Assembly: GCA_015179125.1 (NCBI GenBank)
Contig: WHVA01000388.1
Span: 47,149-111,148 of the forward strand
Direction of reading: 5' to 3'
Length of the DNA stretch: 64,000 bases
Origin: Gautieria morchelliformis
Taxonomy: Eukaryota; Basidiomycota; Agaricomycetes; Gomphales; Gomphaceae
In this document: in pieces, positions 1 through 10,249 of the stretch
Layout of the letters: each line of letters opens with the position of its first letter
Position numbering within the stretch: the stretch's first letter is position 1
Made by a program: the position numbers and the translations under genes
Notes under the pieces: model-generated
Seen by the model: the letters and a program-made list of their open reading frames with translations, nothing else
What the model was told of the DNA's origin: nothing
The model's database searches: none

Positions 1-287
1 TTCTGTGCTGTCAGCGAAGGGCTCCGAAGAGGTGCCTTCTCCAGCAAAAGGATTGTTGCTACTTAAACAACCTTTCCATGGCACCTTGCACATTACGTCA
101 TCAAGTGCCATGGGCTATTTCGCTACGACTGTAGATAGGGTGAGCCCCAATTGGACAGCCCTCTTACCTTTTGAACATTTATCGGTTCACCCTCTTCGCC
201 GAACGGCATACTTATTCGCACAAGTTATTCGGGCATTCGCTGTGTTCACTAATACACAATATTAACGGCTAAAAACCAATCTTGACA
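1..287 (-). repeat. Fragment of LTR family A (cut by window edge)
   Basis: This is the reverse complement of the first ~290 bases of the repeats at 14341-15613 and 57491-58733. The conserved boundary TGACA lies at 283-287, the inverse of the TGTCA that opens the two complete copies. The rest of the copy lies left of the window, so its far end and target duplication cannot be seen. The open frame across it is a by-product of repeat sequence; similar frames occur in the other copies. Confidence 0.8.
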
Positions 288-526
288 CACAGGTGTATGA
301 TGCTGCGAGGGCCATGCATGTCATACTCCTGCACTGTGTGGGCAGCCACGGTGGCTCATGGCATACATGGCTACTCTGGCATGTCTTAGAGGGCTGGCAT
401 GCCCCATCAGGTGTGCATCTGCACATCAAGGTTGTCCCCATCGAGGTGTGGTGCTGTGCCCATACATGCTGCACATGTGCAAGCCAGGGGTGGGCACACT
501 AGGCTAGTATGACTCAGGGGGGCTGT
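288..526. other. No gene recognised (GT/CA-rich flank)
   Basis: GC-moderate sequence rich in ATG/CAT and TGCACA words. Short frames occur on both strands, with no recognisable protein and no clear repeat boundary. It separates the LTR family A fragment from repeat B. Confidence 0.4.
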
Positions 527-905
527 AAGGGCAATCCTAGCCAGCTGTGGAGATCACACTAGCACACAACTGACAAGGGGAAATCCAAAGTACACACATA
601 AACAAACAGAATATACAAGAGAGGGGAGGGGAAATCCAAAGAGAAAAGTCTAAGGACCCCCAATGTCAGCGAGCCCATATTATACTATGCTAGTCCACAA
701 CCAGGCACAACACTTGGCACTTGCCATCAACCCTGCATTTCCCTGACCTCCCTGACCCTTGACCAACCCTTGATGCCGTGTACTACACCAGTCGCTTGAC
801 TTCTGACACTGTTCCAAAAGTGGAAGTCAGAGAATGGAGCAGAATTGGCAAAGCAAATGGAATTGGTGGAAGTTCTGGAACCATTTCTGAAAGCAGAGTC
901 AGATT
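527..905 (-). repeat. Dispersed repeat B, copy 1
   Basis: Starts with TGTAAGGGCAATCC and contains GGGGAAATCC twice, GCGAGCCCATATTATAC, and a block with CACTTTTGGAACAGTGTCAG when read on the minus strand. The same blocks recur in the same order at 10250-10545 plus 11560-11663 (plus strand), 11880-12062, 29218-29760 (minus) and 60480-60586. Here it is fused to the 3' side of the Helitron replication gene fragment, so it may be Helitron downstream sequence or a separate non-autonomous element. Exact ends are not defined. Confidence 0.6.
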
Positions 906-1151
906 CACAGACCAACCAGTAGAGGACAGGATGTGTCTCTGGATCAGGGAACTCTGCTGAAATCATAGAATCCACCTCTTGTGGATGTTTGACCTTGGAG
1001 TCCCTATCGAACCAGATAAGCAGGTACATGTGTGGGAGCCACCTCTTCTGAAATTCAATGGTGTGAATGCAAGTGACAGTTTCTCCAAAGATCTTGTCCT
1101 TGATGATCAAGTCAATGAGGTGTTTCTTTTTGAGGTGAAACACCCGCAACA
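906..1151 (-). pseudogene. Helitron Rep/helicase-like domain, 3' part
   Basis: On the minus strand this continues the Helitron protein that begins near 8345. Removing copia-1 and one copy of its CAACA target duplication restores the frame exactly at RPDLVLRVFHLKKK. The segment holds the replication-initiator core QKRWLPHMYLLIW, where Helitron proteins typically have a PH-x-H (HUH) metal-binding motif; the second His is Tyr here and the usual Gly before Leu is Trp. It ends near 906, where the sequence turns into repeat B, so the rest of the Rep domain and the whole SF1 helicase are missing. Non-functional. Confidence 0.8.
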
Positions 1152-1261
1152 TGTTGTTATCGCTCATATTCATTGATTAGTCAGCTATAGACCTGTATAG
1201 GAGTCTGAGTTTGAAGGAGAACCTTATTTGTTGGTTCTCCCTTCGAACTCAGCTTCTTACA
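1152..1261 (+). repeat. Copia-1 5' LTR (110 bp)
   Basis: Begins TGTTGTTATCGCTC and ends CAGCTTCTTACA, with TG...CA termini. It is unusually short. It lacks a ~78-bp segment that is present in the 3' LTR. Confidence 0.9.
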
Positions 1262-1273
1262 GGTTATGGGCCC
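1262..1273 (+). promoter_or_regulatory. Copia-1 primer binding site (tRNA-iMet anticodon arm)
   Basis: GGTTATGGGCCC directly abuts the 5' LTR. It is the reverse complement of the eukaryotic initiator-tRNA anticodon arm sequence GGGCCCATAACC. Drosophila copia is known to be primed by a half-tRNA-iMet through this same region. Copia-2 and copia-3 carry the same motif at the same position. Confidence 0.85.
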
Positions 1274-1305
1274 CATGGCTTAATCCAAGGAAAAAGAACC
1301 TCATG

Positions 1306-2244
1306 GGAACTGCAGCCATCATGTCAGACTCAGAGACCAAGATCTTCATGAGACGCATAAAGCTCACCAGCATCAACTACAACATGTGGACAGTTGGGAT
1401 GCAGGGAAAACTGATGACTGTCAATGCATGGAGGATAGTCACAGAAGAGTCCCAAAAGCCAACTGACACGGCACTGTCAGAGAAGTGGTGGCTGAAAAGA
1501 GAAGAAGCCACTGGAATCCTACTAAAATCACTATCCCACACACAGTACATCCATACTGAGGCCATAATGGATGACCTCGTAGAGATGTGGAGAAGGTTGA
1601 GGATGGCTCATTGATTGCAAGTAGCAAATAGCCACTTCCATGCAATGCAAAAGCTACTCAATACATGAAAAGGAGATGCTGAGTCTCTCACAGAATATAT
1701 TACCCATATAAACACTGCCATGAATGAACTCATAACCCTGGCACCCAGCACCCTCACTGTCCAAAGCATTGTCATTGAGATTGGAATCCACACAGTCATT
1801 GCAGGACTCGACCAAACCACATATGGTGTGCTCACCTCATCATTACTCCTAATCGGCACACTCAACCGCATCACCATCTCCACAGCCTTCTGGAATGAAG
1901 ACATGAAATGTCAAACAAGCCTAGTGTCATTGGGAACAGTACTCACCACAGCTGGAGGAAGGAGGACAGTCCCTCAAACATGCACTGCATGTAAAAAGCA
2001 AGGCCATTCTGAGGATCAGTGCTGGATCGCTCACCCAGAACTTCGACCTGCACGAAAAAGATGGGACGGCAGGAATGCAAACCAAGTGAAGGAGACCGCA
2101 CCTGATCCTGAAATACAAGAGCTTGCGGGAAATGCAAGTCTATGGCCCCTACCCTCGTCATCCACCAGCAGTAATGCTGACCTGCATTGGAACACAGACA
2201 CTGGTGCCACTAGCCATATGACACTACACCACCATTGGTTGTGA
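1306..2244 (+). pseudogene. Copia-1 gag and protease start (broken)
   Basis: Gag translation starts near MGTAAIMSDSETKIF. Stops at 1612-1614 and near 1662, in the same reading, break it before it continues to 2244. A CCHC zinc knuckle (CTACKKQGHSEDQC) lies at ~1978-2022, and the aspartic protease signature DTGATSHM at ~2197-2220. The reading ends at a stop at 2242-2244, just after the protease motif. Confidence 0.8.
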
Positions 2245-4040
2245 GACTATGAACTGTATTGCATGCCCATTTGATTGGCAACAAATGAGATAGTATACTC
2301 AGCAAGGAAGGGAGAGGTTTTATTTGCACCGATAATAAATGGAACAGTAGGACAAAATGTCATTTTCTCAAAAGTTCTGCATGTACTGGCTCTCCAAAAC
2401 AACTTGCTCGCCATTCTACACCTCACCATGCACCATGAGTTCACAGTAACATTGTGAGAGATCACATCTCATTCCTCCAAGGCAGAAACTTGCGTTTCTA
2501 TGCTGAAGTGCAAAATGGCATGGGCTTCCTAGTTGGAAACACCATACCCAACTTGGAACAGACCTTTGTTGTCTCGTCTCCTCTAGGAGACTGCTTGGTG
2601 TGGCACAAATGGTTCACGCTCATCAGATCAGCATGGCTTGAAAGACTGCTAGAAAACAGCATGGCCTGTGGAATACAAATAAGTTCGGACAAACCCATAC
2701 CAACCATTTGTGAGCCATGCATTGCAGCAAAGCAATGCCATGTCTCCTTTCCAAAAAAGACAGATAGTCATGCCTCAAAGATAGTCATGCCTCAAAGATA
2801 GTCATGCCTCAAAGCCACTTGATCTTGTCATCTCAGATGTGCATGGACCGCTCCCAGTCCACACAATGACCGGGCATCGTTACTGGATAACCTTCACAGA
2901 TGATCACACAAGGTATAGATGGGAGGATAATTGAAATGGTCATGTGATACAGCATATATGAGTATATAATATATATTATAAGAGTATTAATAACAACATA
3001 TAGGAATATATAGTAGTATTTATAAGGAGAATAATAGATGTTATTAGAATATTCTGTATATGTTTAAACATCTCGGAGATATATATACATATGAGAGAGT
3101 ATCTGACTACAAGATAGAATAACAGATAGTTGGATAGATACTTCTAATAGATATGAGTAGGAGTATTAGTATGAATAGCTATAATGATATAGTGTATCTT
3201 AAAAGTGGGTAGAAAAAATAAGAAGAGGCGTAAAAATAAGAAGAGGTGTTCTTGTTGGCGGAGCCACCGCTCGGGGAGGGACAAATGTAAATTTATTTAT
3301 ATCCCAACAATAAGATTGGCATGTACTTTCATCCTCTTCTTTTCTATAATCTGAGAATAAAATGGGTGAAGCTACAGGTAATAAAAAGTTGTGAGCATCC
3401 GCCATGGGTGTACCTCCTGAAAATGAAAGATGAAGTGTTTGATATGTATTGCTCCTATGAAGCATTCGCTAAAAACCAAACAGGCTCAAGAGTGAGAAAA
3501 TTCAGAGATGATAACGGTGGGGAATATATAGGCCAAAAATGGGATGAGCACTTCGGATGCTGAGGCGTTATCCATGAGCATACTATGAGAGGGACACCAC
3601 AACAGAATGGAATATCAGAGCACACAAACCGCATCCTCATCGAGGGAACAATTGTGTTATTGCCACAAGCTCACCTGCTGGCAACAATGTGGGGAGACAC
3701 ACTAAAACTACTAGTGTGCATCATAAATGCCACCCAAACTTCTGCACCCCCAGACAAGACACTATACAAAGCTTGGCACATTCACAAGCTGGATCTAAGG
3801 ATGCTCCACACATTTGGATGCACAGCCTACACCCATGTGCAAAAGGAAGACCAGACAGGACTACAGCCAAGATCCCACAAGTGCATATACCTTGATTTTG
3901 TATCTGGATACAAGGGCTGGCACTGTTTCAACCCTATCACAAAAGGCACCATCATATCTCGCGATGTCATATTCAACAAGTCCAAATTTCCATGACTATC
4001 CACTTCCAATTCTACCAACCATGAATCACTATTACCTGTG
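2245..4040 (+). pseudogene. Copia-1 GAG-pre-integrase and integrase (split by MITE-1)
   Basis: A degraded pre-integrase region includes WHKWF and CEPCIAAKQC (~2599-2737). The integrase core starts with DLVISDVHGPLP (~2823-2860), stops at the MITE-1 insertion, and resumes at WVYLLKMKDE (~3406). It then gives FRDDNGGEYIG (~3503) and TPQQNGISEHTNR (~3595), the last two acidic blocks of the DDE site. A TGA interrupts near 3562. The integrase tail runs to a stop near 3993. Confidence 0.8.
2922..3403. mobile_element. MITE-1 (TIR GG[A/C]GGAT, 3-bp TSD ATG) in copia-1 integrase
   Basis: AT-rich 482-bp insert starting GGAGGATAATTG and ending CATCCGCC, so the ends form a short imperfect inverted repeat. 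ATG flanks both sides (2919-2921, 3404-3406). Removing the insert and one ATG restores the frame TRYRWVYLLK of the integrase. It shares its end sequence and TSD length with the element at 4665-5236. There is no coding capacity, so it would have moved in trans. Confidence 0.7.
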
Positions 4041-4664
4041 ACCCCTCCACTCCCGAGGGAAGCCACCATCCCACTGAACATTGCACAAGACCCCCAAGTC
4101 CCTGACCCTGACCCTGAGCCCCCTAACAATATCCAAGACATCCAACCCCTTCCAAATCTGAACATCCCAGACCTGCCACACCCCATTCCACCCCTTCCCA
4201 TTCAGCCACCCTTACCTATTGACAAGCCCTGCTGCTCAGGCAGGAACACAACCTGACACAACTATCGCCACCTCAATGATCCATTCCTTAGACCCCACCC
4301 ACCACATGATTTTGACCCTGAGGGGGGTGCAGCAGAAATCGTGTCCATCATCAAAGCCCTGGAATTCATTGATGACAAAAGAATCATAACCAGCCAAAGC
4401 ACATCTTCACCAGATACTGTCAAAATAGCTCTCAATGCAACAATCAAGGACAACAGAGTCCCAAAAACTTTCATAGAGGCAATGTGACAATCTGACACCC
4501 AGCTATGGAAGGATTCAACAGATGCTGAAATTCAAGCGTTTCTAAATAACAGGACATGGGAACTAGTCAGACTACTGCCTGGAGAAAAGGCCATTGGATC
4601 AAGGTGGGTATTACAGATCAAACTCCATTCAGATGGATCCTTGGACAAGTACAAAAGCCACCTA
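4041..4664 (+). pseudogene. Copia-1 integrase-RT linker and RT N-terminus
   Basis: A proline-rich linker (~4041-4260) typical of the copia integrase-RT junction is followed by degraded RT sequence. RT becomes recognisable at RWVLQIKLHSDGSLDKYKSHL (~4600-4664), given here only as a landmark in two parts: RWVLQIK and DGSLDKYKSHL. A TGA near 4486 breaks the reading. MITE-2 then interrupts. Confidence 0.65.
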
Positions 4665-5236
4665 GGAGGATGTTTATAAATGTCATATATATGTATATAT
4701 AGCTTAGCTCATCTATATTTCATAAAATATATCAAAATTGAGGCAGTTGCCAGCACCTGTAAGGCATGCTTAATCCTAGCCCCAAAGTTCTTTCTCACAG
4801 TCTGCTGCTCCCCCAGGAAAGGGTGTATACCCCATTGTCTAAACATCAATAGTTACATATCTTTCTACTATACATGCATATTATTTTAAACATACCTTCT
4901 AATCAGGTCTCTCAACCATATATAATAATATAGTACAGGTATTGTCCATACTTGCTTCTATATTCTGTGATTGTACATCTAACATGTTTCATGTATACTT
5001 TTAATATATAGTCATCCACATCCTCTCTGAAATTGCTCTGTTATATCAATACACACCATGCTTTAGCACATACAACCATATTTTTAAAATATCAGAACAT
5101 TCAAAAAAATTTAGGATGTCCACAATATACAAGTTGCTCAAAATGATGGATTATGAATTTGGTTAGGGTTGATATTTTAAAAGATATCTAATATATCCTA
5201 GAAGAATATACATTGCTGTCAATGTGAACATCCTCC
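4665..5236. mobile_element. MITE-2 (TIR GGAGGATGTT, TSD CTA) in copia-1 RT
   Basis: AT-rich 572-bp insert with 10-bp perfect terminal inverted repeats GGAGGATGTT/AACATCCTCC. The 3-bp duplications CTA lie at 4662-4664 and 5237-5239. Excision in silico restores the RT frame ...SHLVAKGYTQ. A 3-bp TSD with GG-starting TIRs is compatible with the PIF/Harbinger superfamily, but no transposase is present to prove this. Probably the same family as MITE-1. Confidence 0.82.
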
Positions 5237-6755
5237 CTAGTGGCAAAGGGATATACCCAGTCACTGGATATTGACTATGATGAAGTATTTGCACCCACAG
5301 CGAGATGGGCAGCCCTATGTACCATATTGGCACAAGGAGCACTCCAAGGAGCACACATTATGTTGATAGACATATCAAACACCTACCTTAACAGAGTACT
5401 GCGCGATGATGCCAGTATATATATGGAGCAGCCAGAGGGGTATCACCAAGGAGGAAAGGACTGGGTGTGCAAGCTAAAGAGGGGACTTTATGGACTCAAG
5501 CAAAGCAGAAGACTATGGTACAAGCAACTAGGGGCCACACTAGAAAGCATAGAGTTCAAACACCTCCAGTCCAACCCAAGTGCATACATATGGGCAAGTG
5601 GTGCTACAAAAGTTGTCATTCCAGTTTTCATTGATGATCTAACTCTAGTATCAAATTCCAAGAAGGACCTCGACCAGGTAAAGGATGAACTCTCCAAAAT
5701 ATTCAACTGAAAGACCTGGGAGCAACGACATTGTTATTAGGAGTAAAAGTCAATTACAATTGTTCAACAAGGATGCTGAAGCTATCACAGAAGCAGTACA
5801 TAAAGGATATTCTAGAACAATTCAATATGACAGAGTGCCACCCAGTCTCAACTCCCATGACTCCCGGCCTAAGCCTGAGCTCAACAATGTGACCATCGAC
5901 CCCAGAAGAAATAGAGATGCAAAACACACCATACCTCAATGCAGTCGGTGCATTAAATTATCTTGCAATAGCAACCTGCCCCGACATCACATACACCATC
6001 GGGTGCCTTTCACAGTTTAATTTGAACCCTGGCCATTCATATTGGGCAGCCATGAAACATCTCCTATGTTACTTGAAAGGAACCATAGCACTTGCATTCA
6101 CCTTCACTCCCAACAATTCAATTGAGACCTTTCAGATGTTGGAGCAGTAGGATCTGGAAACTGGAGAAGAGCCTGCAGCTTGCAGCTGTCCCCTGGTAGG
6201 AGGCAAGAAGAGTGATGATGATATAATCTATGTGACAAGTGACTAGCTACAGGTGCCTGGCTCTCCAGCTCTCTCCACTGTACCAAGGCCTCCTCACTGG
6301 TCTCTGGCCTACTCCACTACCCCAGGAACCCCTGCTCCAACATGGACAGATGCTGACCATGGGGAAAACCCAGACATTGGCAGATCGACTTCTGGATTCC
6401 TCACAAAAGTTGGGACAGGAGCAGTCATTTGGGCCAGCAAGCTACAAAATATAGTCACCCTTTTGACAACTGAAGCAGAATTTGTGGCCACGACCCTGTC
6501 CAGGACCAAAATCATGTGGCTGCAGAATTTATTCAATGAGTTGGGCTTGAAGATCAAAGAGCCATCCTGCCTCTATATAGATAACCAATCTGCCCTATCA
6601 GTCGCCAAGAACCTGGAGCACCACAGCCACATGAAGCACCTGGATCTTCAATTCTTCTGGCTACAAGAAAAGGTCACACAAAAATAATTTGAGCCAGTTA
6701 TGTACCCACAAAAGACATGCCAGCAGACCTACTGACAAAAGCGCTACCCCGCGAA
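5237..6755 (+). pseudogene. Copia-1 reverse transcriptase and RNase H (broken)
   Basis: The RT reads VAKGYTQSLDIDYDEVFAP, then IYMEQPEGY and the catalytic box VFIDDL (~5626), a FIDD variant of YVDD, to a stop at 5708-5710. After frameshifts it continues with ALNYLAIATCPDITY and HWAAMKHLL-like sequence (~5945-6080). About 200 bp near 6130-6340 does not fit the family. RNase H follows: TWTDADHGENPDIG, TTEAEFVA and DNQSAL (~6340-6600), then a stop at 6685-6687. Confidence 0.8.
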
Positions 6756-6822
6756 TTGTTGGAGTGACATCAGCATATCATAGGACTTCTCTAGCATGGA
6801 GTTTGACTTTGTCAGGGGGGTG

Positions 6823-7010
6823 TGTTGTTACCGCTCATATCCATCAATTATTCAGCTATGGACCTGGATAGGAGTCTGAGTTCAAAGGAGATCCTTATTC
6901 GTTGGTTCTCCCTTTGAACTCAGGTATGTGCTCAATTACCCACTCTATGTAGGTAGTAACCTGAAGAAAGCATCAATTGTTGGTTCTCCCTTCAAACTCA
7001 GCTTCTCACA
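6823..7010 (+). repeat. Copia-1 3' LTR (188 bp, 78 bp longer than 5' LTR)
   Basis: TGTTGTTACCGC...CTTCTCACA. Compared with the 5' LTR it contains an extra stretch from GTATGTGCTC to AAACTCAG. That stretch ends in a second copy of TTGGTTCTCCCTT-AACTCAG, so a direct repeat brackets the length difference. Confidence 0.88.
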
Positions 7011-8345
7011 CAACACCAGGTCAGGTCTGTCCTGAGCAGTTTGTCCAGGGAGCAACTTGGCCAATATCTCATCCCACTTTGGATTGGCAGTCATGGTAAC
7101 AAACAAATCAGGGGGACCCTTCTTTGTTGTAATGGCTAGGGAGTTCTGGCAGTTTTGATTCATGTCCCATGTACTTCCTTGAAATGTCATAGGCAGAATG
7201 ACTTTTATGCCCAAGCTGTTTGCATCTCCAATGTCATTGTCCAAGCCTCCAAATGAATCCACCATCTGGTTATACTGCTCAGCACGCAGAGTGTGTTGAT
7301 TGTCTCTGATCCACCTCAGTCTGCTTTGCTCTGCAGCAGCCCAGGAGTCTACAATGTACTGCTGGAACAATTTGCCACCACACAGGAGTGTTGTGGGTTC
7401 TCTCTCTCTCTGGAACAAACGATACACATGGTACTGTATTTGGGTGACCTGCCCCCGTCTGTTTGGGTTGGCCTCCTGAGCACCCTCTGGCTCATGATAA
7501 GGAATACCTGGTTCCCATCCCAACTCTCCCTTGGGAAAGAGCAAGACATAGTGCAGAGGGGCATAGTTTGGATTGGTATCCAATACCCTTCTGAAAAGTC
7601 CACCTTTGAGCTGGACAATAATATCCCTAGGTTCAGGGTTGATGCCATCTCCAGGAAGAACCAGTGCAATCTCATCTGCAGTTGGGACATTATATCTCCT
7701 AGGATCCCTGTGCGCCCTGTATGTGAGCCTTGCCTGGATGTTACCATTCTGTTCTTGAGCTCTGAGCCTCTCAGCTGCTTGATTATATGTGGCGACATGA
7801 TGATTGCACAGGAGGACCATTTCCTGCAAGTCTTCCATGATAGTTGGAGACTGACCCCCATTACGATTTGTCCTCTGTGCCAAAGCCAGTGCAGGATCAT
7901 ATATGTAAAGCTGGGCATACTTTGCATTGTCTTCATTGTCAGGGAGGAGAGAGCCATGGAGATGATACAGTTCACCCTGTAGCTTGAGCACATATGGACC
8001 ACAACCCTCCTGAAGCAAATCTTGGTCAAAATTGGCCACCACAGAAGTGAATGCAAACCCAGCATTATACTGCCTGATATTCTGGCAAAATCCTTTTGCC
8101 TCAGGGTCCTGGCCTTCTAAGAGCTGTTTCAATGGCTGAGGGACCTCTGGCAGGTCTTCTAGCTGCACCTTTCCTTCCATACAGCAATCACCAAACCTGG
8201 GCCGCACATTTGAGGATTTCTGCAGACGTGCCCTCCAGTGGAATGCTCTACAGTCAGGGCAGGGAACATCCATGCAACCCAGATCATGAGGCTGCACATC
8301 AACCTCAATTATTCTAAGCGACCACGTGGAATAGGATGCTGCCAA
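7011..8345 (-). pseudogene. Helitron Rep protein, N-terminal part
   Basis: Reads from about 8345 down to 7011, then continues across copia-1 at 1151. It starts with a Cys/His cluster (MDVPCPDCRAFHW) typical of the Helitron N-terminus. Later come LHYVLLFPKGELGW, FQQYIVDSWAAAEQSRL and LPMTFQGSTWDMNQNC...DLFVTMTANPKWDEI, hallmarks of the Helitron helicase-like N-terminal domain. The Rep protein of these elements nicks and joins single strands in rolling-circle transposition. About 440 residues are open here, but copia-1 cuts the gene before the HUH motif and no helicase is present. Confidence 0.88.
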
Positions 8346-9040
8346 GGGACTGGCGGATGCTGAGGAGGTACAGGGAGTGGCTGAGGAGGCGGTGCAGGTG
8401 CAGGGAGTGGTTGAAGAGGCCGTGGAGGTGCAGGGAGTGGCTGAGGAGGCTGAGGAGGTGCAGGGAGTTGCTGAAGAGGCTGCAGAAGCACAGGGGGTAG
8501 CCGAGGCATTGGTCTTATTTCATTAGCCTGGGCCTGCAATGCCACCACTCCTGCAGAACCTCCTACAGGAGGATTAGCTGCCTGTCTACCTCTTCCCAAT
8601 TGCTGCAATATAGCAGACTGCTCAGCAGCCTGAGCACGCAACTGTGCAATTCCTGCAGAACCAACCACAGGAAGATTGGGAGGTGGCTGTACAGGCTCCT
8701 GCCTGTATCTTCTCAAGGGCTGTGCTGCTGGGATTGCTGCTAACTGAGAACAAAGGGCTGCCACCTGCTGTCCAGTACTGGGATCAGGAGGACATGATGG
8801 CCCTGTAGCAGGTTGTTGAAAAGGATCAGCTGCATTACTTCTAGGAGGAGGGTGAGGGATGGCAAAAGGAGGTAGTGGAGGGTGTGGCTGGTTCTGAGTT
8901 CTGACAGCAGCCACAGCAAGTGCACATGCTCTCCAATCAGTGGGCGACGTCATATGACCCTCCTGCTCCTCCCTTGCCCTTTCACGCTCCTGCTGACGAT
9001 TTCTCTCTGGAGTAGATGGATCCCTGAGAAATTCAGGCAT
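8309..9040 (-). pseudogene. Proline/glutamine-rich N-terminal region upstream of Helitron Rep
   Basis: A 243-codon frame starting at 9040, rich in Pro, Gln and Ala, with a charged start (RNRQQERERAREEQ) and a repeated PLPAPP/PQPLP segment near its end (~8350-8500) caused by tandem duplication in the DNA. It overlaps the Rep frame by ~37 bases in a different phase, so either a one-base indel or an intron separates the two. I infer that it is the N-terminus of the same Helitron protein. The alternative is a separate small ORF of the element. Confidence 0.5.
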
Positions 9041-9115
9041 AAGCTTAGAGGAACAATAAAGCTACCACAATTCAACTTACATTTGCAAGCAGATGCTGTT
9101 GTTGTTAATTTTTCT

Positions 9116-9353
9116 CTGGCAAAGTCAGGGGAATTTATTAATTTCTAATTAAAATAAAATAAATAAATGTCAGACAGCTCACACCAGACAACGGAGAAAT
9201 ATACGTACCAAGGAAGGGACGGGAATTTGTTTGTTAGGCAAAGTCAGGCAATTTATGAATTTCTATTGAAAATAAAATAAATAAATGTCAGATGGCTCAC
9301 GCCACCACAGAGAAATATATGTACCAAGGAAGGGATGGGGAATTTGTTTGATG
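9116..9353. repeat. Two direct copies of a ~120-bp unit
   Basis: 9116-9236 and 9237-9353 share GGCAAAGTCAGG, AAAATAAAATAAATAAATGT and GTACCAAGGAAGG in order with few differences. On the minus strand this lies 5' of the Helitron ORF and probably belongs to its leader. Confidence 0.75.
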
Positions 9354-10009
9354 AAAATATCCAAGTCTTCTTTGGCTATCCAAGTGGAATAATTCCAGTC
9401 AAAGGTCCTGGTCCTGGTCCTGGGGAGATGTCTTCTTCAGCCACCAGTAGTGCAGAACTGCAATGCAATTGTGGCTCCCTCTAAGGCAGCCTGGGATGAC
9501 TACCTGGCTCCTTAGCAGAGAAAAAGCTGCCCCACTGAAGAGGTCAACCCCAATAGTTCAATGCAGAGATCTCCCTGGGAAGAGATCTTTTGTCCTCTAC
9601 TGTATATAGGCTATCTATTATTTCACTCTCACGCAATTTATTTTATTCTATCTAGAGCTGGTGGGCAGAGAGGAGAGGAGGGTGATGGTGGGTTGAGAGA
9701 GTGCACAGAAGCGGCTGCGCAGTGTTCTGCCAGCACAGCGCAGCTTTGAGCGCTGGAACTGGCGTAAACCGCTGATAGGGCCAGGGGCTGGCGGCTGGGC
9801 TTCTTGAAAAAAACCTGAAAATATATATATATTAAAATTCAATTTTTTTCAGCAAAGTCTTGGGATTTTATTTAAGTCTATTTTCGAAAAAATTTCACAA
9901 AATTATACAGCAAAAAAAAACAATAAAATTCCAAATAAAAAATTTAAAATATATTTCAGTGGGATAAAAAAAGATATTACCTACCAATACAAAGCCAGTG
10001 AAGTCAATA
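9354..10009. other. No gene recognised; probable Helitron 5' flank
   Basis: AT-rich toward 9830-9980. Contains CCTGGTCCTGGTCCTGG (9409-9424), a short microrepeat. Hydrophobic frames on the minus strand overlap the tandem repeat next door and have no family features. Confidence 0.4.
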
Positions 10010-10175
10010 GCCAGCCAGCCAAGGCAAGTGACAGCCACAGTACAGCCAGCTAAAGTGAGAGACAACCCAGTAAAGCCAGCTAAAGCAAGACAGAGCCCCA
10101 GTACAGCCAGCTTAAGCAAAAGACAGCCCTAGCACAGCCAGTTAACAGCCCAGTATAGCCAGAAGCCAGAGACAC
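10010..10175. repeat. Degenerate ~31-bp tandem array
   Basis: At least four units of the type AGTACAGCCAGCTAAAGC...GACAGCCC, with units near 10037, 10068, 10100 and 10132. The array explains the short hydrophobic minus-strand frame at 9895-10119. Confidence 0.75.
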
Positions 10176-10207
10176 CAGTGAGTTGAATGAGCGGCCAAGC
10201 AATGTTC

Positions 10208-10221
10208 CTGGTATTTATACC
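10208..10221 (-). promoter_or_regulatory. TATA-like box, minus strand
   Basis: GCGGTATAAATACC on the minus strand, upstream (higher coordinate) of the tandem array and the Helitron reading frames. A plausible core promoter of that element. No transcript evidence. Confidence 0.3.
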
Positions 10222-10249
10222 GCACGAAGGGTCATGCACGACCAGCCTT

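Larger units (their letters stand above)
1152..7010 (+). mobile_element. Copia-1: Ty1/copia LTR retrotransposon inserted in a Helitron
   Basis: LTRs at 1152-1261 and 6823-7010 flank gag, protease, integrase, RT and RNase H remnants in copia order. The 5-bp target duplication CAACA is perfect (1147-1151 and 7011-7015). A PBS follows the 5' LTR, and a purine tract with GGGGGG precedes the 3' LTR at ~6814-6822. The shared LTR parts differ at about 12 of ~100 positions, so this is an old insertion. Coding regions have many stops and frameshifts, and two TIR elements are inserted at 2922-3403 and 4665-5236. Confidence 0.93.

Noticed and set aside
5..265. 86-codon open frame at the window start
   Set aside because: It lies entirely in LTR family A. 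Equivalent frames in the other copies differ in length and have no protein features.
9895..10119. Hydrophobic minus-strand frame resembling a membrane peptide
   Set aside because: Its repeats come from the 31-bp DNA tandem array. There is no start context or family match.
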